Origin: Bryobacter sp. CoA8 C33
GTDB lineage: Bacteria > Acidobacteriota > Terriglobia > Bryobacterales > Bryobacteraceae
Assembly: GCA_019931185.1 (NCBI GenBank)
Contig: JAINDK010000026.1
Location: forward strand, 16,222 to 80,221
Length of the DNA stretch: 64,000 nt
Reading direction: 5' to 3'
How positions within the stretch are numbered: position 1 is the first letter of the stretch; every line of letters starts with the position of its first letter. Below, in pieces: positions 56,227 through 64,000 of the stretch. The position numbers and the translations under genes were made by a program. The notes under the pieces are model-generated. The model saw only the letters and a list, made by a program, of their open reading frames with translations. It made no database searches and had not been told where the DNA came from.

Positions 56227-56901
56227 ATGTATAACAACCAAAGCATCACCGTGATCATGCCCTGCCTCAACGAAGAGCAGGGAATCGAGCAGGTCATGCG
56301 GCGAATGCCGTCTTTTGTCGACGAAGTCATTGTCGTCGATAACGGCTCGACCGATCGCACCAGCGAAGTCGCCGCTCAATTCGGGGCTCGCGTGATCCGG
56401 GAGGACGCCCGCGGCTATGGCCGGGCCTACAAAAAGGGCTTCGCCTTCGCCACCAGCGACGTGATCGTGACTCTCGATGGCGACCATAGCTATCCCCCCG
56501 ACGCAATCTCTTACCTGCTCGAAGCCTTCCGTCATCTCGAAGTCGACTTCCTCAATGCCTCACGGTTCCCCGTGCGCGACCCCAAGGCGATGAGCTTCAA
56601 ACACAAGATCGGTAATTTCATTCTCTCTCTCGCGATGAGCCTGTTGTATTTCCGCTGGGTCAGCGATTCGCAAAGCGGCATGTGGGTCTTCAAGCGAAGC
56701 ATCCTCAATCAAATGACGCTCGAGAGTGACGGAATGGCGTTTAGCGAAGAAATAAAAATCGAAGCCCTCAAAAATCCCACCGTCCGCTTCGCCGAAATTT
56801 CGATTCAATACTCCTCCCGCCTGGGCGAAATCAAACTCAACCCCTGGCGCGATGGCTTCTACAACCTATGGTTTCTGGTCAAGAAGCGATTCACGTTCTG
56901 A
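56227..56901 (+). CDS. GT2 glycosyltransferase, dolichyl-phosphate-mannose-synthase type
   Basis: A 224-residue GT-A enzyme. ITVIMPCLNEEQGIEQVMRRMP, VVDNGSTDRTSEVA and the DXD motif LDGDHSYPP place it in the DPM1/polyprenyl-phosphate glycosyltransferase group; QSGMWVFKR is also typical. It likely charges a polyprenyl-phosphate carrier with a sugar. There is no C-terminal membrane domain. It overlaps the next gene by 34 nt. Confidence 0.88.
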   Translation: MYNNQSITVIMPCLNEEQGIEQVMRRMPSFVDEVIVVDNGSTDRTSEVAAQFGARVIREDARGYGRAYKKGFAFATSDVIVTLDGDHSYPPDAISYLLEAFRHLEVDFLNASRFPVRDPKAMSFKHKIGNFILSLAMSLLYFRWVSDSQSGMWVFKRSILNQMTLESDGMAFSEEIKIEALKNPTVRFAEISIQYSSRLGEIKLNPWRDGFYNLWFLVKKRFTF

Positions 56902-57815
56902 TCCCAACCTGGCGCGGCCGTGACCACTTGGCCACTCTGCTGCCCTCGCTCGCCAACCAACGGCTCGCCCCCGCCGGCATCACCATCGTCGATGGCGGCT
57001 CCCACGACGGCTCACGCGAACTCGCCGAACGACACGGCGCCCGCTTCATTGATCTCGGAGAAAACCGCGGCTTCGCCGCGGCCGTCCGCCACGGCGTCGA
57101 TGCCATCACGGCCAACCGTATCGCCATCCTCAACAACGATCTCCGTCTCGACCCCGGCTGGCTCGAAGCCATGGCCGCCGTCGATGCCCCCTTCACCGTT
57201 GGCAAGGTTCTCGCCTGGGAGGGCCCTCCTCGCATCGACGCCACCTGGGATCTCATCAGCGCCTCCGGCATCCCCCAGCGCGCCGGCCAAGGCAGCCCCG
57301 ACGCGGCTTACTGGAATCAGCCGCGCCAAATCGCCCTCGCCCCCTGGACCGCCATCGTCATCCGCCGTGATTACTGGCAACTGACCGGAGGCCTCGACGC
57401 CTCCTTCGAAAGCTTCCTCGAAGATGTCGATATCGGCCTCCGCGGCTATAAGCTCGGCTTCCGCGGCAGCTACCAACCCACCGCCCTGTGCTGGCATCGC
57501 GGCAGCTCCACCCTCGGCCCGTGGCACCCCGAACAAGTGCGGCTCAGCGCCCGCAACCAACTCCGCCTCATCGCCCGTCATGGCCGCCCGGACTGGCCGC
57601 GCATCTTCATCGGCCAGGCCCTTTGGGGGCTCGCTGCCGCCCGCCACGGCTGCGGCGCCGCCTGGCTCCGCGGCAAATATGAAGCCTGGCGCGAAATCTC
57701 CTCCTTCGGCACCGGCGAGTCCACACTCAACGATCTCGAAGCCGAGTTGTTCGCCGTCGAATCCATCACCGGCATCTCGCTCTTCTGGCGCTGGTATTGG
57801 GCCCTCAGCTTATGA
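56868..57815 (+). CDS. GT2 glycosyltransferase (rhamnosyltransferase-like)
   Basis: A 315-residue GT-A protein with IHVLIPTWRGRDHLATLLPSL, VDGGSHDGSRELAER, LNNDLRLDPGWLEAM (metal motif) and FLEDVDIGLRGYKLGFRG. C-terminal helices follow. Similar enzymes add rhamnose or related sugars to surface glycans; the sugar is not predictable. It is translationally coupled to both neighbours. Confidence 0.86.
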   Translation: MVSGQEAIHVLIPTWRGRDHLATLLPSLANQRLAPAGITIVDGGSHDGSRELAERHGARFIDLGENRGFAAAVRHGVDAITANRIAILNNDLRLDPGWLEAMAAVDAPFTVGKVLAWEGPPRIDATWDLISASGIPQRAGQGSPDAAYWNQPRQIALAPWTAIVIRRDYWQLTGGLDASFESFLEDVDIGLRGYKLGFRGSYQPTALCWHRGSSTLGPWHPEQVRLSARNQLRLIARHGRPDWPRIFIGQALWGLAAARHGCGAAWLRGKYEAWREISSFGTGESTLNDLEAELFAVESITGISLFWRWYWALSL

Positions 57816-58780
57816 AGCCAAGTGCCGGCGCGGTCATCGTCTCCTGGAATTCCGCCTCCGACCTCGCCCCCTGCCTCTCCGCCACGCTCGCCGCCGGTCT
57901 CGATCAGATTGTCGTCGTCGATAATGCTTCCCGCGACAACAGCCGCGAGATCGTTGCCTCTTTCCCCACGGTCCAACTCATTTCCTGTCCCGGCAATACC
58001 GGCTTCGCCGGCGGAGTCAACCGCGGCGTTCAAGCCCTCACCACCGATTACGTCCTCATCCTCAATCCCGACTGTTATATCGAGTCCGGCATCTCAGCTC
58101 TCCTTGAAGCCGCCTCCGGTGGCGCCGCCGCGGGCCGCCTCCTCGATTTCGCCGGCGCCTGGCAGGCCGGCTTTGCCGCCCGCCGCCTTCCCACACCTCT
58201 CACCCTCGTCTTCGAAGTTCTCGGCATCAATCGCCTTTTCCCAGCCAACCCCGTCAATCGCCACTACCGCTGCGCTGATTTTGATACGGCTCTCCCACAA
58301 GACGTCGAACAGCCCCCCGGTGCGTTTTTCCTGGTAAAGAAGTCGGTTTTCCACCAACTCGCCGGCATGGATGAAGGCTTCTGGCCCGTCTGGTTCGAGG
58401 ATGTCGACTTCTGCGCCCGCCTCCAGGCCGCCGGCTACCGCATCCGCTATACCCCCGAAGCCCGCGCCCACCATCGCGGTGGCGCAAGCGTCAACCGCAT
58501 ATATTGGCCCTTCAAAGAGTTGGCGTGGTATGGTAGCCTTCTAAGATATGCTACCCTGCATTTCGGGTGGCTTGCCCGGCGTCTGGTCGGTTTGGCTGTT
58601 GCCGCTGCGTCCGTCCCAAGGTCGATTACGGGGATTGTTTTTCGGCGCCAAGGCCTTCGTGCCTTTGGTGTTTACGCTAGAGTCTTTTCTTTAGCGTGGA
58701 TCTGCCTCGTAACAGGCCGGGTGGATATCCGCCGCTTTGGCCGGCAGTTAGAAGGCGCAGATCAACTCGAAAATGCATAA
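57812..58780 (+). CDS. GT2 glycosyltransferase (rhamnosyltransferase-like)
   Basis: A 322-residue GT-A enzyme: AVIVSWNSASDLAPCL, VVDNASRDNSREIV, ILNPDCYIE (metal motif), GAFFLVKKSVF and FWPVWFEDVDFCARLQAAGY. ATG 57812 overlaps the previous stop by ATGA and is preferred over an upstream GTG at 57797. It resembles a WbbL-type rhamnosyltransferase with an amphipathic C-terminus. Confidence 0.87.
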   Translation: MKPSAGAVIVSWNSASDLAPCLSATLAAGLDQIVVVDNASRDNSREIVASFPTVQLISCPGNTGFAGGVNRGVQALTTDYVLILNPDCYIESGISALLEAASGGAAAGRLLDFAGAWQAGFAARRLPTPLTLVFEVLGINRLFPANPVNRHYRCADFDTALPQDVEQPPGAFFLVKKSVFHQLAGMDEGFWPVWFEDVDFCARLQAAGYRIRYTPEARAHHRGGASVNRIYWPFKELAWYGSLLRYATLHFGWLARRLVGLAVAAASVPRSITGIVFRRQGLRAFGVYARVFSLAWICLVTGRVDIRRFGRQLEGADQLENA

Positions 58781-59816
58781 CGGCTTAGTCTCAGTCACGA
58801 TCGTTACGTACAACAGCGGCCGCTTCATCAAGCGTTGCCTCGAGTCGGTACTGGCCCAACGCTATCCCCTCAAGGAAGTCATCGTCGTCGATAACGTATC
58901 CACCGACGGTACCCTCGACATCCTCGATCAGTTCGCCGACCGCATCCGCATCTTCACCAACGAAGAAAATGTCGGCTTCGCCGCCGCCCAAAACCAAGCC
59001 ATCCAAATGGCGAGCGGTGAGTGGATCCTCACCCTCAACCCCGACGTGCTCCTGATGCCCAACTTCATCCAAAGCCTCGTCGACGCCGGCAACCGCGATT
59101 CCCAGATTGGCACCGTTTGCGGCAAGCTCCTAGCCATGATGGCCACCTTCGACCTCCCCGAAAAACCTCTCGTCGACTCCACCGGCATCTACTTCAACCC
59201 CATGCTCCGCCACCTCGACCGCGGCAGCCGCGATGTCGACAACGGCCACTATCTCAACTTTGAATACGTCTTCGGCGCCACCGCCGCCGCCGCTCTCTAC
59301 CGCCGCGAGATGATTGATGACATCTCAATCGAAGGCGAATTCTTCGATAGCGATTTCTTCGTCTACCGCGAAGATGCCGATGTCGCCTGGCGAGCTCAGC
59401 TCTACGGTTGGAAGACTCTCTACACCCCTCATGCCCGTGGCTACCATGTGCGCAGTGTCCTTCCCGGCAACCGCCGTGCCCTGCCCTCGGCCATCAACAT
59501 GCATTCGGTTAAGAACCGCTTCCTCATGCGCGTCAAGAACATGACTCCCGATCTTTACCTGCGCAACTTCCTCCCCATCACCTTCCGCGATCTCGTTGTC
59601 ATCGGCGCTTGTCTCCTGCAGGAACACTCCTCGCTCAAAGCCTTCTGGATCCTCGCCAAAAAATGGAAGAGCCTCCTTGCCAAACGCCGCGTCATCATGG
59701 CTCACCGTAAAGTCAGCGATGAGTACATCGCCAATTGGTTCCAGTTTCAGCCCGTCAGCCAACCCGCTCCGAAAACCGTCCGCGTCCCCGCCCGCGCCAA
59801 AGCCATCCGCGGCTAA
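58773..59816 (+). CDS. GT2 glycosyltransferase
   Basis: A 347-residue GT-A enzyme: SVTIVTYNSGRFIKRCLESVLAQ, VVDNVSTDGTLDIL, LNPDVLLMPNFIQ and FFVYREDADVAWRAQLYGW. It overlaps the previous gene by 8 nt, so the run of three GT2 genes 56868-59816 is one translational unit. The C-terminal 80 residues are basic and probably membrane-proximal. Confidence 0.87.
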   Translation: MHNGLVSVTIVTYNSGRFIKRCLESVLAQRYPLKEVIVVDNVSTDGTLDILDQFADRIRIFTNEENVGFAAAQNQAIQMASGEWILTLNPDVLLMPNFIQSLVDAGNRDSQIGTVCGKLLAMMATFDLPEKPLVDSTGIYFNPMLRHLDRGSRDVDNGHYLNFEYVFGATAAAALYRREMIDDISIEGEFFDSDFFVYREDADVAWRAQLYGWKTLYTPHARGYHVRSVLPGNRRALPSAINMHSVKNRFLMRVKNMTPDLYLRNFLPITFRDLVVIGACLLQEHSSLKAFWILAKKWKSLLAKRRVIMAHRKVSDEYIANWFQFQPVSQPAPKTVRVPARAKAIRG

Positions 59817-59846
59817 TCCCTCTCCCCCCCACAACACAAGCTGCCC

Positions 59847-59852
59847 TAAACT
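59847..59852 (+). promoter_or_regulatory. -10-like TAAACT, 6 nt before a TTG start
   Basis: TAAACT, then ggttct, then TTG 59859, in a 42-nt gap inside the glycosyltransferase cluster. Suggests an internal leaderless promoter for the next gene and alr. Confidence 0.45.
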
Positions 59853-59858
59853 GGTTCT

Positions 59859-60938
59859 TTGCGCATCGCTCTGCTCGGTACCCGTGGCATCCCCGCTCAA
59901 TACGGCGGCTTTGAAACCTTCGCCGAGGAATTGTCCACCCGCCTCGTCTCACGTGGCCACACCGTCACCGTGTATTGCCGCGAGTCCGCCCCGGGCAGCC
60001 TCTACCGCGGCATCCACCGCCAATACCTCCCTACCATCCGCCACAAATACTTCGACACGCTCGCCCATACCGGCCTGTCCACCCTCCACCTGCTCGCCCA
60101 CCGCGCCGACGTCGCCCTTTACTGCAACGGCGCCAATGCGATTTACACCTGGCTGCCGCGTCTGGCCCGCATGCCCGTCGCCCTCAATGTCGACGGCCTC
60201 GAACGCAAACGCAAAAAATGGAATCAACTCGCTAAGAAGTGGTACCACCTCTCCGAGTGGCTCTCCACCTTCTGTCCCACCCGCATCGTCACCGATGCCG
60301 CCGAGATCGAACGTTACTATCGCGATACCTACCGCGCCCCTTCCACCTTTATTCCCTATGGCGCCGATCTCGGCCCCGTCCCCTGGCAGCCCATGCTCGG
60401 CCTCAACCCCGGACAATACTTCCTCTACGTCACGCGCTTCGAGCCGGAAAACAATCCTCTCGCCGTACGCGAGAGTTTCGAAACCGTTGCTACCACAATG
60501 AATCTCGCCCTGGTCGGCGACGCTCCCTACGCTCCCGGCTACATCGCCCGCGTCCGCGCCACCACCGATCCCCGCGTCCTGCTGCCCGGGGCCATCTACG
60601 GCGAAGGCTATCGTGTCCTCCAGTCGCATTGCTACGCCTACATTCATGCCACTGAGGTCGGCGGCACTCACCCCGCCCTCATTGAAGCCATGGGCCGCGG
60701 TGCGCTCATTCTTTATCTCCATACACCGGAAAACGAAGAGGTCGCCGGCGGCGTCGGCCTCCCCTTCACTCTGCCCACTCTCGCCAGCGTCCTGCGCGCC
60801 GCCCTCGCCCTCAGCCCCGCCGAGCGCCAACACCTACGCCAAGCCGCTCTCGAGCGTGTTCGCCAGCGCTACAGCTGGGACGCCGTCACCACTCAGTACG
60901 AAACGCTCTTCCAGGAATTATGCCGCGGACGTGGTTAG
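59859..60938 (+). CDS. GT4 glycosyltransferase with DUF1972-type N-terminus
   Basis: A 359-residue GT-B enzyme. The N-terminus RIALLGTRGIPAQYGGFETFAEELSTRL is the hallmark of DUF1972 rhamnosyl/glycosyltransferases, and the C-terminal half carries FLYVTRFEPENNP and EVGGTHPALIEAMGRG. Start codon TTG fits the N-terminus exactly and has TAAACT 6 nt upstream and no ribosome site. It overlaps alr by 19 nt. Confidence 0.88.
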   Translation: MRIALLGTRGIPAQYGGFETFAEELSTRLVSRGHTVTVYCRESAPGSLYRGIHRQYLPTIRHKYFDTLAHTGLSTLHLLAHRADVALYCNGANAIYTWLPRLARMPVALNVDGLERKRKKWNQLAKKWYHLSEWLSTFCPTRIVTDAAEIERYYRDTYRAPSTFIPYGADLGPVPWQPMLGLNPGQYFLYVTRFEPENNPLAVRESFETVATTMNLALVGDAPYAPGYIARVRATTDPRVLLPGAIYGEGYRVLQSHCYAYIHATEVGGTHPALIEAMGRGALILYLHTPENEEVAGGVGLPFTLPTLASVLRAALALSPAERQHLRQAALERVRQRYSWDAVTTQYETLFQELCRGRG

Positions 60939-62008
60939 AAGTTAGTCTCGATCGCATCGCCCTCAACTACCGCCAGGTGAGCCGCCTTGCCGGCCCCGGC
61001 GTCGAGCTCATGCCCGTCGTCAAGGCCGATGCCTACCGCCATGGCGCCACCGCCGTCGCTCAAACTCTCGAACACGAAGGCGCCTCCTGGTTCGCCGTCA
61101 GCAATGTCGAAGAGGGCAAGGCCCTGCGCGAAGCCGGCATCCGCGCCCGCATTCTCGTCATGGCCGACCGCCTCGATAGCGACCCGCGCGCCTGGCGCGA
61201 CGCCCGCCTCACCCCCGTCATTCATGACCTCGCCGGCATCTCCCAGCTCGCCCCCACTCTGCCCTACCATCTCAAAATCGATAGCGGCATGGGCCGGCTT
61301 GGCACCCGCGCCTCCGCCAGCGAAATTCTCGCCCATACCCGCGGCACCAGCCTCGAAGGCCTCATGACCCACTTCGCCAGCTCAGCCAACTTCTCGAGCG
61401 AACAAACCGAGGCCCAACACCAACGCTTCGAACACATCCGTCAATCTCTCGATTCCGCCGGCATTCGCCCCCGCTGGCTCCACGAAGCCAGCACCAACCC
61501 CCTCCACTTCGGCCAAAAACATACCTGGCGCAATCTCGTCCGGCCCGGCTATGCCATCTATGGCTTCGTGTCCCGTCCCGCCGGCAAAGCCCCAGCCGAA
61601 TTGCTCGATGTCGCTCCCGCCCTCACCTGGAAGGCCACCATCCTCCTCGTCAAGGACATCGAAGCCGGCTCTCCCGTTGGCTATGGCGCTCAGTTCGTCG
61701 CCTCCCGCCCCATGCGCATCGGTATTCTCGGTGTCGGCTATGCCGATGGCCTCCCGCACCGGCTCGGCAATCGCGGTCACGTCATCGCGGCCGGCCGCCT
61801 CGTCCCCATCCTCGGCGCCGTCTCGATGGATGTCACCACCGTCGACCTAACCTCCACACCCCACCTCAACGCCGGCGATCCTGTTACGCTACTCGGCAGC
61901 GAAGGCGATGTCTCACTCGATGCCCGCCAAATGGCCCGCCAGGCCGGCACCATTGCTTACGCCATACTCTGTGGTATCTCAACTCGAGTCAACCGGATCT
62001 ATGTATGA
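60920..62008 (+). CDS. alr: Alanine racemase
   Basis: PLP enzyme making D-alanine for peptidoglycan. The PLP lysine is in VVKADAYRHGA, with LKIDSGMGRLG and the C-terminal catalytic Tyr region VGYGAQF and SMDVTTVDLT; 362 residues is usual. The ATG lies inside the GT4 gene, so it is expressed with the glycan cluster. It overlaps the next gene by 4 nt. Confidence 0.95.
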   Translation: MPRTWLEVSLDRIALNYRQVSRLAGPGVELMPVVKADAYRHGATAVAQTLEHEGASWFAVSNVEEGKALREAGIRARILVMADRLDSDPRAWRDARLTPVIHDLAGISQLAPTLPYHLKIDSGMGRLGTRASASEILAHTRGTSLEGLMTHFASSANFSSEQTEAQHQRFEHIRQSLDSAGIRPRWLHEASTNPLHFGQKHTWRNLVRPGYAIYGFVSRPAGKAPAELLDVAPALTWKATILLVKDIEAGSPVGYGAQFVASRPMRIGILGVGYADGLPHRLGNRGHVIAAGRLVPILGAVSMDVTTVDLTSTPHLNAGDPVTLLGSEGDVSLDARQMARQAGTIAYAILCGISTRVNRIYV

Positions 62009-63168
62009 AAATCACCAACATTGAAACCATCGTCGTCAATGCCCGCATGCGCAACTGGATCTTTGTCAAGGTCCTCACCGATCAGCCCGGCCTCCATGGC
62101 TGGGGCGAGGCTACCCTCGAATGGAAGACCAAGGGTGTCGTCGGCTCCATCGAAGACCTCAAACCCCTCATCCTCGGGCAGGATCCCCGCCGCATCGAAC
62201 ACATCTGGCAAATCCTCTACCGCCAATACTTCTGGCGCGGCGGCATCGTCACCATGTCCGCCATCAGCGGCATCGACCAGGCTCTCTGGGATATCAAGGG
62301 AAAAGAGCTCGGCAAGCCCGTCTGCGAATTGCTCGGCGGCCCCGTGCGCGATACTCTCCGCCTCTATGACCACCTCGGCGGCGGCAGCCTCGAAGGCATG
62401 TACAAAACCGGCACTCCCTCCGACTTCGCCCACCTCATCGGCGAAAGCCAAGCCCGCGGCTTCACCGCCGCCAAGGCCATGCCCATTCCCATCTCTGAAC
62501 CCATCGAAAGCGCCGCCACCCTCAAGCGCGCCGCCGATACCGTCCGCGCCATGCGCGAAGCCGTCGGCGACGGCTTTGACATCATGCTCGACCTCCACGC
62601 CCGCTGCACCCCCGCCGCCGCCATCCAGTTCGGCCGTCTCCTCGAGGATTACAACCTTTTCTGGTACGAAGAGCCCTGCTGGCCCGAACATGTCGATGGT
62701 CTCCTCGAAGTAGCCCGCGCCCTCCGCTTCCCCATCGCCACCGGAGAGCGTCTCGTCGGCCGCTGGGAATTCCGCGAACTCCTCGAAAAACGCGCCTGCT
62801 CGATCATCCAGCCCGACGTCAGCCACTGCGGCGGCATCTCCGAGGCCCGCCGTATCGCCGCCATGGCCGAGCCCTACTCCATCACCGTCGCCTGCCATAA
62901 TCCCCAAGGCCCCATCTCCACCGCCGCCAGCCTCCACGTCGGCTTCGCCACCCCCAACTACCTCATCCAGGAAATCGTCTGGAACGACGTCCCCTGGCGC
63001 CTTGATGTCGTCTCCAGCCCCTACGATGTCACTCGTGGCTTCATCTCCGCTCCCACCCAACCCGGCCTCGGTATCGATGTCAACGAGTCGGAAGCTCGCA
63101 AATACTCCGCCCGCGAAGAAGTTCTCATGCCCGCCTTCCGCGCCGATGGCTCCGTCACCGATTGGTAA
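62005..63168 (+). CDS. Enolase-superfamily acid-sugar dehydratase (DgoD-like)
   Basis: A 387-residue mandelate racemase/enolase-superfamily enzyme. The metal ligands lie in the DLHAR (Asp, with His one residue on), YEEPCWPE (Glu) and ATGERLVG (Glu) motifs, and the general-base His in ACHNPQGPISTAASLH, a pattern close to D-galactonate dehydratase. It probably dehydrates an aldonic acid to a 2-keto-3-deoxy acid. Substrate unproven. It overlaps alr by ATGA, an unusual partner; the broken LysR gene downstream may once have been its regulator. Confidence 0.87.
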   Translation: MKITNIETIVVNARMRNWIFVKVLTDQPGLHGWGEATLEWKTKGVVGSIEDLKPLILGQDPRRIEHIWQILYRQYFWRGGIVTMSAISGIDQALWDIKGKELGKPVCELLGGPVRDTLRLYDHLGGGSLEGMYKTGTPSDFAHLIGESQARGFTAAKAMPIPISEPIESAATLKRAADTVRAMREAVGDGFDIMLDLHARCTPAAAIQFGRLLEDYNLFWYEEPCWPEHVDGLLEVARALRFPIATGERLVGRWEFRELLEKRACSIIQPDVSHCGGISEARRIAAMAEPYSITVACHNPQGPISTAASLHVGFATPNYLIQEIVWNDVPWRLDVVSSPYDVTRGFISAPTQPGLGIDVNESEARKYSAREEVLMPAFRADGSVTDW

Positions 63169-63173
63169 GCCCA

Positions 63174-63863
63174 GTGCATCTGCACACCCTCCGCTCCTTC
63201 CTCACCGTCGCCCGCCTCGGCTCCTTCTCGCGCGCCGCCGAACTCCTCGCCCTCACCCAGCCTTCCCTGTCCCAACAAATCCAAAAACTCGAGCGTGATC
63301 TCGGCGTCAGCCTCTTTGACCGCCTCGGACGCAACCTCCGCCTCACCGCCTTCGGCGAATCCCTGCTCACTTCAGCCGAACGCATCCTCCGCGGAGCCAA
63401 ACAAGCCCGCACTGCTCTTGAAGCCCTCAAAAGTGAAGACTCCGGCCCACTCCGCATCGGCATGATTCCCACTCTCCTGCCCTATGCCATGGTCGAGCCT
63501 CTTGCTGCCTTCCGACACCAATTCCCCCGCGTCGAGATCATCCTCGTTGAAGCCATGACCGAAGAGCTCATCTCCACCCTTCGCCGCGGCGAAATCGATC
63601 TCGCCCTCCTCGCCCTCCCCATCCGCCACAACGAGATTATCTGCAGCGAACTCTTCCGCGAACCCCCACTCGCCGCCTTACCGCACACACACTTCTCTCT
63701 CAAAAAGAAAAACTCGCGCTCTCCCAACTCGGCTTGGAAAAAATGCTCCTGCCGCGCGAAGGCCACTGCCTCCGCGATGATGTCCTGACCGCCTGCACCA
63801 AAGCCAGCGCCCAATTCCGCCACGTCTTTGAAAGCGATCACCTCGAGAGCATTCTGCGCCTAG
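63174..63863 (+). pseudogene. LysR-family regulator, frameshifted and interrupted by an IS
   Basis: The N-terminus is a clean LysR helix-turn-helix (HTLRSFLTVARLGSFSRAAELLALTQPSLSQQIQKLERDLG) starting at GTG 63174, with an effector domain from about residue 90. Around 63675-63690 the frame slips by one base. After it, LLSQKEKLALSQLGLEKMLLPREGHCLRDDVL continues the effector domain in another frame, consistent with a one-base deletion. That second frame stops being LysR-like after FESDHLESILRLA, where an IS1380-like end begins. Both lesions should inactivate it. It may have regulated the adjacent dehydratase. Confidence 0.85.
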
Positions 63864-64000
63864 CCCGGATTTCTCACGAAGAAGTGGCAAAAGGCCTCGT
63901 TTCGTGGCATAACTGGTTTATCTAGAACGACTTAATGTCCAGAACGGAGAGGCCTTTGCTATGGCAGAGTGTATCCAAGAACGCTTCGAGTTTGCAGCTC
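63864..64000 (+). mobile_element. Left end of an IS1380-like insertion sequence (partial)
   Basis: LysR similarity ends at the sequence CCCGGATTTCTCACG near 63864, which resembles the terminal repeats of IS1380 elements as I recall them. About 95 nt later a transposase-like frame starts. The right end lies outside the window, so the exact limits, terminal repeats and target duplication cannot be confirmed. Confidence 0.7.
63961..64000 (+). CDS. IS1380-type transposase N-terminus (partial)
   Basis: Only 13 codons are in the window: MAECIQERFEFAA. The pattern M-x-[DE]-C-x-Q-x-x-F-E-F is typical of the start of IS1380-family transposases. GGAGAGG lies 8 nt before the ATG. The call rests on a short stretch together with the disrupted LysR gene upstream. 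Confidence 0.6.
   Translation, partial: MAECIQERFEFAA

Noticed and set aside
61999..63060. 353-codon frame antisense to the enolase-superfamily gene
   Set aside because: Composition is Gly/Asp/Ala-rich low complexity, typical of antisense frames in C-rich third-position genes.

Overview
The window reads as a high-GC chromosomal segment from a Gram-negative soil bacterium, most likely an acidobacterium of the Solibacter/Bryobacter group. The best taxonomic marker is the C-terminal domain of the secreted peptidoglycan amidase at 43758-45509, which matches the Solibacter-enriched TIGR03437 domain. Supporting signs are the many Tat- or Sec-exported hydrolases, the Tat-type Gfo/Idh oxidoreductase, the fused AroD-AroE and the beta-propeller/phosphoesterase fusion. 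Taxonomy is inferred from domain content only.

Layout. 1-3.2 kb: the end of lptB, the flagellar stator genes motA-motB and, convergent to them, a sigma-28 (fliA) gene. 3.5-8 kb: a DMT exporter, a PfkB-type sugar kinase and a periplasmic catalase-peroxidase with an OxyR-like palindrome upstream. 8.1-16.9 kb: a YjhG-type sugar-acid dehydratase divergent from a Gfo/Idh protein, then coaD, an aminotransferase, manA, a GT4 glycosyltransferase and an exported PHP protein. 16.9-23.7 kb: an exported esterase and a phosphoesterase fusion, a NIPSNAP protein and a TolC-like channel. 22.2-27.4 kb: a three-component exporter (ABC/HlyD/TolC) divergent from an ArsR-type repressor with a palindromic operator. 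27.4-33 kb: rsmI, a JAMM-like membrane protein with a degenerate active site, a single-module Clp-type AAA+ ATPase, infA and an S9 peptidase. 33-42.9 kb: a DeoC-like protein without its Schiff-base lysine, aroDE, an amidase, a persulfide-dioxygenase/rhodanese fusion, an A24 peptidase, a phosphatase, a sulfatase, a lone groES and skp. 43-50.7 kb: a PrpE-like phosphatase, the PGRP amidase, tRNA-Arg, purD, mnmG, two parS sites, parA, parB and tRNA-Met. 50.7-63.2 kb: a surface-polysaccharide cluster (Wzt-like ATPase, methyltransferase with a long coiled coil, GT2-GT4 fusion, several GT2/GT4 enzymes), then alr and an enolase-superfamily dehydratase. 63.2-64 kb: a LysR gene broken by a frameshift and by the left end of an IS1380-like element that runs off the window.

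Three patterns cut across genes. First, at least fourteen genes carry a TANNNT -10-like hexamer 5-8 nt (usually 6 nt) before the start codon, nearly always without a Shine-Dalgarno sequence and often with GTG or TTG starts, which suggests widespread leaderless mRNAs. Second, several divergent pairs share overlapping or symmetric -10 elements. Third, the plus strand is G-rich on the left and C-rich to the right of about 33 kb regardless of gene orientation, so a strand-skew switch lies inside the window. Many gene pairs overlap tail to tail.
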